5,249 nt of DNA from Bacillota bacterium. GTDB lineage: Bacteria; Bacillota_I; Bacilli_A; MOL361; Turicibacteraceae. A program made the position numbers and the translations under genes. The notes beneath the pieces are model-generated. The model was not told the DNA's origin, ran no database searches, and saw only the letters and a list, made by a program, of their open reading frames with translations. Below, one piece after another: positions 1 to 4,770 of the stretch (positions are counted from its first letter, which is position 1; every line of letters starts with the position of its first letter). Where the stretch lies: NCBI GenBank assembly GCA_003486705.1, contig DNGE01000148.1, forward strand, positions 1 to 5,249, written 5' to 3'.

Positions 1-92
1 ATCAATCACTTTATCGCTACTACTGGCAAATAAAGTTATTCTATAATCGCTTGATGCGAAAATTATTCCATATCCCAATGGCATGGAAATAA
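1..92 (+). CDS. C-terminal end of an unidentified protein (partial)
   Basis: An open frame enters from the left edge (first full codon at position 3) and stops with TAA at 90-92, giving 29 residues that end in HIPMAWK. The tail is rich in aromatic and basic residues (YRYYW, KLFYNRLMRKLF). Such tails are common at the ends of cytoplasmic, membrane-associated glycosyltransferases and polymer transferases, but no family can be assigned from so little. The case for coding is indirect: the frame is open, and its stop lies directly against the AGGAGG ribosome binding site (93-98) of the next gene, as expected inside an operon. It is probably another cell-wall polysaccharide gene co-transcribed with the four genes that follow. 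The other two forward frames stop within the first 45 bases. Confidence 0.6.
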   Translation, partial: QSLYRYYWQIKLFYNRLMRKLFHIPMAWK

Positions 93-104
93 AGGAGGAT
101 ACCA

Positions 105-1130
105 ATGAAACCGATTATCAGTGTCATTGTGCCAATCTATAATGTTGAACCGTATTTAGCAGCTTGCTTACAATCATTAGCACAACAAAGTCAAAATGAG
201 ATTGAATATTTGTTGGTTGATGATGGCAGTACTGATCGTAGTGGTGAGTTAGCAAAACAATTTGCCCAAGAACATGAGGCATTTATCTATTACCAAAAAC
301 CAAATGGTGGCTTATCAGATGCCCGGAACTTTGGCTTGAAACGTGCACAAGGGACATATGTTGCCTTTATGGATAGTGATGACTGGGTTGCACCTGATTA
401 TTATGAGCAGTTACTGGAAGCGGCTCAAGCTACAAATGCGGATCTGGTTTGCACGGATATTACCTATGTCTACCCTGATCATGAAGCAATTGTTAAAGGT
501 GCAGATTTTACTGGCAGCATTTCACAACAACTGCCAGATTATCCGAAATATTTACTCTCAACATTTCCCATGGCACAAAATAAGTTATTTCGTAAAAGCG
601 TATTAGATAAATTACAATTACAATTTCCTGTTGGCTTATTGTATGAAGATGTGGCCTTTTTCTATCGTCTCTATCCATATCTGCAAAAAATTACCTATGT
701 ACCAACGACTGGTTTTTATTATCGTCAACGCGAAAGTTCAATTATGCAAGAATTTTCTGAACGAATCATGGAAATTGAAGATGTGATGCTGGGTATTCGT
801 GAATGGTATAAGAAGCGTAACTTATTAAAGCAATACGAAGCAGAAATTGAATATAGTTTTGCGAGACATTTGTTATTTGCTTCATATGGTCGCTTGATGA
901 AAAGTCCAGATTATCAATATGTTCATTATGCAACGAAAAAGCATTGGGATTTAGTCAATAAATATTATCCGCGTTGGCGAAAAAATAAGTATTGGCAAGA
1001 TGAAACGCTCTTCCGTGTGAAATCACAAAAAATCTTATATAAGGGGTTAACACCGCTGACATACCGAGCGCTCGTTTTTGCGCTTTATCAAAGTAAAAAT
1101 TTTGTCAAAAAGCAAACGACAAATAAGTAG
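105..1130 (+). CDS. Family 2 glycosyltransferase (GT-A fold), cell-wall polysaccharide synthesis
   Basis: This 341-residue protein is a GT2 glycosyltransferase, expected to move a sugar from a nucleotide-sugar donor to a lipid-linked glycan on the inner face of the membrane. The N-terminal GT-A domain shows the family marks in order: ISVIVPIYNVEPYL (5-18), the nucleotide-binding DDGSTD (39-44), NGGLSDARNFG (67-77) and the metal-binding DSDDW (90-94). NKLFRKSVL (159-167) and the E181-D182 pair, a likely catalytic base region, follow. The rest (about 185-341) is less conserved, rich in Tyr, Arg and Lys, and has no clear membrane span, so attachment is probably peripheral. The start is fixed by AGGAGG at 93-98, six bases before the ATG. 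It lies 12 bases after the upstream stop and 12 before the LicD-family gene, so it is in the same operon. Donor and acceptor cannot be read from sequence; in this setting a polysaccharide or teichoic-acid repeat unit is likely. Confidence 0.9.
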   Translation: MKPIISVIVPIYNVEPYLAACLQSLAQQSQNEIEYLLVDDGSTDRSGELAKQFAQEHEAFIYYQKPNGGLSDARNFGLKRAQGTYVAFMDSDDWVAPDYYEQLLEAAQATNADLVCTDITYVYPDHEAIVKGADFTGSISQQLPDYPKYLLSTFPMAQNKLFRKSVLDKLQLQFPVGLLYEDVAFFYRLYPYLQKITYVPTTGFYYRQRESSIMQEFSERIMEIEDVMLGIREWYKKRNLLKQYEAEIEYSFARHLLFASYGRLMKSPDYQYVHYATKKHWDLVNKYYPRWRKNKYWQDETLFRVKSQKILYKGLTPLTYRALVFALYQSKNFVKKQTTNK

Positions 1131-1142
1131 GAGGAAATAATA

Positions 1143-1952
1143 ATGGATGATTTAAGAAAAGTACAACTCTATTTATTAGACGAAGTTGCTGCCATCTTTG
1201 ATGCCAACAACATTGATTATTTTTTAGATGCGGGGACATTATTAGGTGCTGTGCGTCACAAAGGGTTTATTCCTTGGGATGATGATATTGATATCGTGAT
1301 TCAAAGAAAAGACTATGATCAAGTAATCACAGTATTGAATAATTATTTGCCAGAAGATATCATGTTTGATAATACTCATGTAGATATTAATGATATTCAA
1401 GGAACACCGTTAACACTTCAATATAAACATAGTCATATTAAAGAACAGGATAAAGAAACTGACGCTAAAATTTTTATTGATATCTTTATTTTTAGTCCAA
1501 CAAATGCAAGTTTCGTGAAATCATTATTTGGTAGACTTTTTGGACGAGTACTAGTTACTTCACGAATTCCATATGTTCAAAGCGGAGCATACAAAAAGAA
1601 TTACAGTAAGCTTTTTGTCTTAGCGATGGAACTGGTGAAGAAAGTACCAGATAAATATATTGTCAATAAAGTTCAGCAGATGCGTGCGAAATATAATGAT
1701 GAAGCCTTTATTGCGGCAGACTATAAAACATGGGCCGATGTGAAACATGTCCACCCGCTCGATAAGGTCTTCCCATTAACAACATTGGCATTTGAAGGTA
1801 TTGAATATAAAGTACCGAAGGATACGGATGATTATCTAAAAATTAAATACGGTGACTATATGCAATTACCACCAGAAGATCAAAGACAAGGACATCATAT
1901 TGTCGAATATACAATTGATAAAATGCCGACGAATAAGAAAAGACCAGAATAA
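1143..1952 (+). CDS. LicD-family phosphotransferase (candidate polyol-phosphate transferase)
   Basis: This 269-residue protein belongs to the LicD family, a nucleotidyltransferase-like fold that moves a phospho-substituent from a CDP-activated donor onto a sugar. Visible marks are DAGTLLGAVRH (29-39) and the metal-binding acidic cluster WDDDID (45-50) near the N-terminus. The typical family end is also present: YGDYMQLPP (236-244) and HH at 251-252. Length is normal and nothing key is missing. There is no signal peptide or clear membrane span, so it should act in the cytoplasm. The start has a strong ribosome binding site, AGGAGG at 1129-1134, overlapping the preceding stop. The classical member, pneumococcal LicD, transfers phosphocholine, but no choline uptake or activation gene is visible here. 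The next two genes make CDP-ribitol. The animal relatives fukutin and FKRP, which share the LicD-like domain, are CDP-ribitol-dependent ribitol-phosphate transferases. I infer ribitol phosphate as the most likely cargo, with glycerol phosphate or phosphocholine as alternatives. Confidence 0.9.
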   Translation: MDDLRKVQLYLLDEVAAIFDANNIDYFLDAGTLLGAVRHKGFIPWDDDIDIVIQRKDYDQVITVLNNYLPEDIMFDNTHVDINDIQGTPLTLQYKHSHIKEQDKETDAKIFIDIFIFSPTNASFVKSLFGRLFGRVLVTSRIPYVQSGAYKKNYSKLFVLAMELVKKVPDKYIVNKVQQMRAKYNDEAFIAADYKTWADVKHVHPLDKVFPLTTLAFEGIEYKVPKDTDDYLKIKYGDYMQLPPEDQRQGHHIVEYTIDKMPTNKKRPE

Positions 1953-1968
1953 AAAGGAGAAGTAAGCG

Positions 1969-2676
1969 ATGAAAGTATTTGCAAATGTTTTAGCTGGTGG
2001 AAAAGGTTTACGTATGGGGAACGCCGAACTACCAAAACAATTTATCAAAATTGGAGAGAAACCAATCATTGTGCATACGATTGAGAAGTTTTTAATGCAT
2101 AATCAAATTGATGCGGTAATTGTTGCCTGTAATGTTACCTGGATTGATTATATGAATGATTTGATCCAAAAATACATCCCTGCATTTTCAGAGAAAATTT
2201 ATATTGTTGATGGTGGAAAAGAACGCAACGATTCATTGAAAAATTCTGTTGATTTTATTGTTGATGAACTGAATAGTGGAGAAGAGGCAATTATTTTAAC
2301 GCATGATGCTGTTCGACCATTTATCTCTCATCAAATTATTACAGCCAATATTGAAGCAATGCAAGAGTATGACGCTGTTGATACAGTTGTTGCTGCCGTA
2401 GATACAATTGTCCATTCGGTTGAAGGTCAAATTATTGATGAAATTCCTAATCGTGCAGAATACTATCAAGGGCAAACACCGCAAACATTTAAAGTTTCGA
2501 AGTTAAAAGCAGTAATTGAAAATGTTTCGAAAGAGGATCGTCGTATCATGACTGATGCCGCGAAACTATTCGTTGTCAATGGCTATAGTGTTGGATTAGT
2601 CCCTGGTGAATATTCTAACTTTAAAATTACAACGCAGTTTGATTTATTAGTGGCAAAAGCGATGATAAAGGAGTGA
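1969..2676 (+). CDS. tarI: Ribitol-5-phosphate cytidylyltransferase TarI
   Basis: TarI joins CTP and D-ribitol-5-phosphate to give CDP-ribitol and pyrophosphate, the activated donor for ribitol-phosphate polymers or decorations. The 235 residues match the IspD/TarI cytidylyltransferase family in length and motif order: glycine-rich CTP loop LAGGKGLRMG (8-17), LPKQF (21-25), GGKERNDSL (82-90), HDAVRPF (112-118), then R162 and GQTPQTFK (168-175). IspD, the isoprenoid enzyme, has the same fold. The TarI reading rests on the LPKQF element after the glycine loop and above all on the adjacent tarJ, which makes its substrate. The start follows AAGGAG at 1954-1959, with nine bases to the ATG. It begins 16 bases after the LicD-family gene and ends four bases before tarJ, so the three genes are very probably co-transcribed and translationally linked. 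The enzyme is cytoplasmic. Confidence 0.93.
   Translation: MKVFANVLAGGKGLRMGNAELPKQFIKIGEKPIIVHTIEKFLMHNQIDAVIVACNVTWIDYMNDLIQKYIPAFSEKIYIVDGGKERNDSLKNSVDFIVDELNSGEEAIILTHDAVRPFISHQIITANIEAMQEYDAVDTVVAAVDTIVHSVEGQIIDEIPNRAEYYQGQTPQTFKVSKLKAVIENVSKEDRRIMTDAAKLFVVNGYSVGLVPGEYSNFKITTQFDLLVAKAMIKE
2668..2676 (+). promoter_or_regulatory. tarJ ribosome binding site inside the end of tarI
   Basis: AAGGAGTGA forms the last two codons and stop of tarI and is also the Shine-Dalgarno sequence for the tarJ ATG at 2681. This arrangement fixes the tarJ start and suggests translational coupling, which would help keep the two CDP-ribitol enzymes in step. Confidence 0.8.
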
Positions 2677-2680
2677 TTGA

Positions 2681-3736
2681 ATGTTTAATAAAGTTTATCG
2701 ATTGATTCAACCGAAACAATTTGAAATTCAATATGAGGAATTAAACTTAAATGATAATGATACAATTATCGTAAAGCCAACCTACCTCTCTATTTGTGCA
2801 GCAGATCAACGGTATTACCAAGGAAATAGACCGAAAAAAGTTTTAGCCCAAAAATTACCAATGGCATTAATTCATGAGGCAGTTGGCGAAGTGGTATTCG
2901 ATTCAAGTGGAAGCTACAAAAAAGGTGAAAAGGTGGCTTTGATTCCAAATACACCAGAAAAAATTGATGGGCATCATGATGAATACGGAATTACAGAAAA
3001 TTATAGTAAAAAATCTCGCTTCAGAGGAAGTGGTTTCGATGGTTTTATGCAAGAATACGTCCAAATCCGTCGGGATCGTGCAGTACATTTAAAAGATGTA
3101 AATCCAGAAGTAGGATCATTTATTGAATTAGTCAGTGTTCTTGTCCATGCGTTGAATCGTTTTGAAAAATATTCTTCGAATGATAAGCAAGTTAAATCAA
3201 TTGGGATTTGGGGAGATGGAAATTTGGGATATATTTTAGCTCACCTGATTAAGATTTTGTATCCAGAGGTAGAATTAAAGGTATTTGGGAAAAATGATGA
3301 GAAATTAGGGAAATTTTATTTTGCCAATCATCGGATAAATATTGATGATTTTGATAATTTATCAGTGGAACAAATTAGTGTTGATCATGCTTTTGAAGCG
3401 GTTGGTGGTAAAGCATCTGAATTTGCAGTGGAACAAATTATTAAGAGTATGACGCCAGAAGGAACAATTTCATTGCTCGGAGTTTCAGAGGAGCCGATAA
3501 AAGTTAACACTCGTGATGTTTTAGAAAAAGGAATTGTTTTACTTGGTAATTCACGAAGTGGAGAACAAGACTTTAATCGAGCGGTAACAATTCTTTCGGA
3601 AAATAAATGGTTTGAAAATAATTTACTTACTTTAGTTTCGGAAGTAATTGAAATCAAAGATGTGAATGACTTACATAAAGCCTTCAAGGACGATATGGGC
3701 AATACGTTTAAGACAGTAATGAAATGGTCAGTATAA
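2681..3736 (+). CDS. tarJ: Ribulose-5-phosphate reductase TarJ (ribitol-5-phosphate dehydrogenase)
   Basis: TarJ reduces D-ribulose-5-phosphate to D-ribitol-5-phosphate, with NADPH as the usual cofactor, and so supplies TarI. The 351 residues form a medium-chain zinc-dependent alcohol dehydrogenase. The N-terminal catalytic domain carries likely zinc ligands C39 (in SICAADQRYYQG), H65-E66 (in IHEAVGEV) and E149 (in FIELVSV). The nucleotide-binding domain has the glycine motif GDGNLG at 178-183. The four closely spaced cysteines of a structural zinc lobe, seen in many alcohol dehydrogenases, are absent; the stretch from about 90 to 115 is instead rich in His, Tyr and Lys. Full length matches the family. 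The start is set by AAGGAGTGA within the end of tarI. It is the last gene of its operon, followed within 12 bases by an intrinsic terminator. The sequence alone could suggest another polyol or sugar dehydrogenase, but the tarI partnership makes TarJ the strong choice. Confidence 0.93.
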   Translation: MFNKVYRLIQPKQFEIQYEELNLNDNDTIIVKPTYLSICAADQRYYQGNRPKKVLAQKLPMALIHEAVGEVVFDSSGSYKKGEKVALIPNTPEKIDGHHDEYGITENYSKKSRFRGSGFDGFMQEYVQIRRDRAVHLKDVNPEVGSFIELVSVLVHALNRFEKYSSNDKQVKSIGIWGDGNLGYILAHLIKILYPEVELKVFGKNDEKLGKFYFANHRINIDDFDNLSVEQISVDHAFEAVGGKASEFAVEQIIKSMTPEGTISLLGVSEEPIKVNTRDVLEKGIVLLGNSRSGEQDFNRAVTILSENKWFENNLLTLVSEVIEIKDVNDLHKAFKDDMGNTFKTVMKWSV

Positions 3737-3747
3737 ATAGTATTTCA

Positions 3748-3779
3748 CCAGAAGCTTAGAATAAGCTTCTGGTTTTTTT
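3748..3779 (+). terminator. Intrinsic terminator after tarJ
   Basis: An 11-base-pair perfect stem, CCAGAAGCTTA (3748-3758) with TAAGCTTCTGG (3762-3772), has a three-base GAA loop and is followed by seven Ts (3773-3779). No matching A-run precedes the stem, so it should act only in the + direction. It closes the glycosyltransferase-licD-tarIJ operon and separates it from tagD. Confidence 0.93.
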
Positions 3780-3799
3780 AGTGTTTTTATTGGTTAGGC

Positions 3800-3808
3800 T
3801 GTGATATT
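3800..3808 (+). promoter_or_regulatory. Possible extended -10 promoter for tagD
   Basis: TG-T-GATATT fits an extended -10 element (TGn plus hexamer; four of six bases match TATAAT). No convincing -35 box lies 16-18 bases upstream, where the sequence is the end of the terminator T-tract. A separate promoter is expected because a strong terminator isolates tagD from tarJ, and this is the best candidate in the 65-base gap. Terminator read-through is the alternative. Confidence 0.3.
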
Positions 3809-3844
3809 TTAAAAAGGAAGTAAATATCTGGAGGGAAAATTTCA

Positions 3845-4243
3845 ATGAAGAGAGTAATTACATACGGAACATTTGATTTGTTGCATTATGGACATATTAA
3901 TTTATTGAAACAAGCAAAGGAACAAGGCGATTATCTTGTTGTTGCCTTATCTACTGATGAGTTTAATGAGGTGAAAGGGAAGAAAACTTTCATGAAATAT
4001 GCTGATCGTAAAAAAATTGTCGAGGCGATTCGTTATGTCGATCTTGTCATTCCTGAAACGGATTGGAATCAAAAAATCAACGATGTTCGACTATATCATA
4101 TCGATGTTTTTACAATTGGTGATGATTGGGAAGGTAAGTTTGATTTTCTGAAAGATTATTGTGAAGTAAAGTATTTACAACGAACACCTGAAATTTCTAC
4201 AACAGCAATTAAAAAGAAACTAAATGAAGAAAAATATATTTAA
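3845..4243 (+). CDS. tagD: Glycerol-3-phosphate cytidylyltransferase TagD/TarD
   Basis: The enzyme joins CTP and sn-glycerol-3-phosphate to give CDP-glycerol and pyrophosphate, the donor for glycerol-phosphate units in teichoic acids and in glycerol-phosphate-modified wall glycans. The 132 residues are full length for the family. YGTFDLLHYGH (7-17) holds the catalytic HxGH signature (H14, H17). STDEFN (36-41), R55, R63 and GDDWEGKFDFL (92-102) are in the expected order. The C-terminal signature is RTPEISTT (113-120), with Arg at 113 as in Bacillus subtilis TagD as I recall it. The residues after RT differ from RTEGISTT of that enzyme. The start has GGAGGG at 3830-3835, nine bases before the ATG. 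It stands alone between two terminators, so it can be expressed independently of tarIJ. No glycerol-phosphate polymerase gene is visible in the window, so the user of CDP-glycerol must be encoded elsewhere. Confidence 0.95.
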   Translation: MKRVITYGTFDLLHYGHINLLKQAKEQGDYLVVALSTDEFNEVKGKKTFMKYADRKKIVEAIRYVDLVIPETDWNQKINDVRLYHIDVFTIGDDWEGKFDFLKDYCEVKYLQRTPEISTTAIKKKLNEEKYI

Positions 4244-4249
4244 ATGAAG

Positions 4250-4284
4250 ACTTCCCCCACTGAAAAGTGGTGGGAAGTTTTTTT
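4250..4284 (+). terminator. Intrinsic terminator after tagD
   Basis: ACTTCCCCCAC (4250-4260) pairs with GTGG-T-GGGAAGT (4267-4278), giving 11 base pairs with one bulged T and a TGAAAA loop. A run of seven Ts follows (4278-4284), then A and five more Ts. The GC-rich stem starts only six bases after the tagD stop. It should end tagD transcription efficiently. Confidence 0.93.
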
Positions 4285-4303
4285 ATTTTTCATCGGGACG
4301 TGC

Positions 4304-4333
4304 TTGTAATAATGAGTGATTATTCGGTACAAT
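4304..4333 (+). promoter_or_regulatory. Predicted sigma-A promoter for the YkgJ-type gene
   Basis: TTGTAA (4304-4309, four of six matches to TTGACA) and TACAAT (4328-4333, five of six to TATAAT) are 18 bases apart. Transcription would begin near 4340, leaving a short leader before the ribosome binding site AAGGAG at 4344-4349. The preceding terminator makes a local promoter necessary. Confidence 0.6.
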
Positions 4334-4358
4334 CATACGAGCGAAGGAGTGATGAGAA

Positions 4359-4613
4359 ATGGAATGTCGTTTAGGATGTGGAGCGTGTTGTATTGCCCCG
4401 TCAATTTCAACACCAATTCCGGGTATGCCTGATGGAAAGCCAGCAGGTGTGCGTTGTATTCAACTAACAGCAGATAATTTATGTCTCTTATTTGGTAAAG
4501 CGGAACGTCCGCAAGTGTGCAGTGATTTATTCCCTGAGGCAGAAATGTGTGGTAAAAACCAAGCGGAAGCTTTGAATTATTTAGCCGAATTAGAAGCAGC
4601 AACGCGACCATAA
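4359..4613 (+). CDS. YkgJ-type cysteine-cluster protein (putative zinc/iron-chelating)
   Basis: A small 84-residue protein with eight cysteines: C3, C7, C10, C11, C33, C42, C54 and C64. The opening CRLGCGACC gives the Cx3Cx2CC cluster of the YkgJ family, annotated as putative zinc- or iron-chelating proteins of unknown role. The segment IPGMPDGKPAG (20-30), followed by RC, is typical of a short compact subgroup as I recall it. There is no signal peptide or membrane span, so it should be cytoplasmic. The protein probably binds a metal or an iron-sulfur cluster, but no reaction is known. The start follows AAGGAGTG (4344-4351); an ATG at 4352 lies in another frame on top of that site and is not used. 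It has its own promoter and no clear terminator of its own. Its position between tagD and murQ gives no functional hint. Confidence 0.85.
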   Translation: MECRLGCGACCIAPSISTPIPGMPDGKPAGVRCIQLTADNLCLLFGKAERPQVCSDLFPEAEMCGKNQAEALNYLAELEAATRP

Positions 4614-4637
4614 ATAGTTGAAATTATTCCAAAATAT

Positions 4638-4660
4638 GAAAAAATATTGCAATTTTTTTC
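4638..4660. promoter_or_regulatory. Upstream A/T inverted repeat, possible second operator or weak terminator
   Basis: GAAAAAATATTGCAATTTTTTTC-like sequence is an imperfect inverted repeat centred on TTGCAA. Its left part shares TGAAAAAATATT (4637-4648) with the element at 4668-4679. The repeats are 31 bases apart, about three helical turns, so two protein dimers could sit on one DNA face. The A-run/T-run form could instead be a weak terminator for the YkgJ-type gene, which has no other. Confidence 0.4.
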
Positions 4661-4666
4661 CAAGTA

Positions 4667-4684
4667 GTGAAAAAATATTTTCAC
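4667..4684. promoter_or_regulatory. Probable operator over the murQ -35 box
   Basis: GTGAAAAAATATTTTCAC is an 18-base inverted repeat, symmetric at 14 of 18 positions (two mismatched A/A or T/T pairs near the centre). It covers the -35 hexamer of the murQ promoter, the expected place for a repressor. RpiR-family regulators such as MurR control murQ in other bacteria and often bind TGAAA/TTTCA-type palindromes; assignment to such a regulator here is inference, as no regulator gene is in the window. Confidence 0.5.
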
Positions 4685-4706
4685 CCGCCTTTAAAAAAGT
4701 TATACT
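4678..4706 (+). promoter_or_regulatory. Predicted sigma-A promoter for murQ
   Basis: TTTTCA (4678-4683, four of six matches to TTGACA) and TATACT (4701-4706, five of six to TATAAT) are separated by an ideal 17 bases. Transcription would start near 4713, leaving about 58 bases of untranslated leader. The weak -35 box and the overlapping inverted repeat suggest a regulated rather than constitutive promoter. Confidence 0.65.
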
Positions 4707-4719
4707 GTAAGAGCATACA
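4706..4719. promoter_or_regulatory. cre-like site (CcpA) at the murQ start point
   Basis: TGTAAGAGCATACA matches the catabolite-responsive consensus TGWAANCGNTNWCA at all but two positions: A for C in the central CG, and A for T at position 10. It covers the predicted transcription start, a typical place for CcpA repression. Catabolite control of amino-sugar recovery is plausible, but the core mismatch keeps this tentative. Confidence 0.3.
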
Positions 4720-4770
4720 AAAAAATACGAACATAGAATAGAGAAATTTTTACAGATACGAGGGATAGAG

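Noticed and set aside
343..606. 87-codon open frame on the + strand inside the glycosyltransferase gene
   Set aside because: It lies wholly within the GT2 gene in another frame, has no ribosome binding site, and overlaps the conserved DSDDW region.
1866..2069. 67-codon minus-strand open frame across the licD/tarI junction
   Set aside because: It is antisense to conserved motifs of both genes and shows no promoter, ribosome binding site or recognisable protein feature.
2296..2484. 62-codon minus-strand open frame inside tarI
   Set aside because: It is antisense to the HDAVRPF and RAEYYQG region of tarI, with no initiation signal and no recognisable protein features.
1969..2676. Reading as ispD (isoprenoid cytidylyltransferase)
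   Set aside because: IspD shares the fold, but the adjacent, translationally coupled tarJ and the LPKQF element favour TarI.
2903..3088. 61-codon minus-strand open frame inside tarJ
   Set aside because: Antisense shadow of the tarJ catalytic domain, with no initiation signal.
3385..3702. 105-codon minus-strand open frame inside tarJ
   Set aside because: Antisense to the tarJ C-terminal half; Ser/Thr/Lys-rich low-complexity product typical of shadows, with no ribosome binding site.
3780..3844. Riboswitch or T-box leader before tagD
   Set aside because: The gap is only 65 bases, A/T-rich, and shows no conserved stem, T-box or antiterminator pair.
4333..4611. 92-codon minus-strand open frame opposite the eight-cysteine gene
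   Set aside because: The + strand frame has a promoter, a ribosome binding site and a clear cysteine family pattern; the reverse product has no recognisable motif.
4638..4660. Strong intrinsic terminator after the eight-cysteine gene
   Set aside because: The A-run/T-run repeat has almost no GC pairs and no loop, so a weak terminator is possible but an operator is at least as likely.
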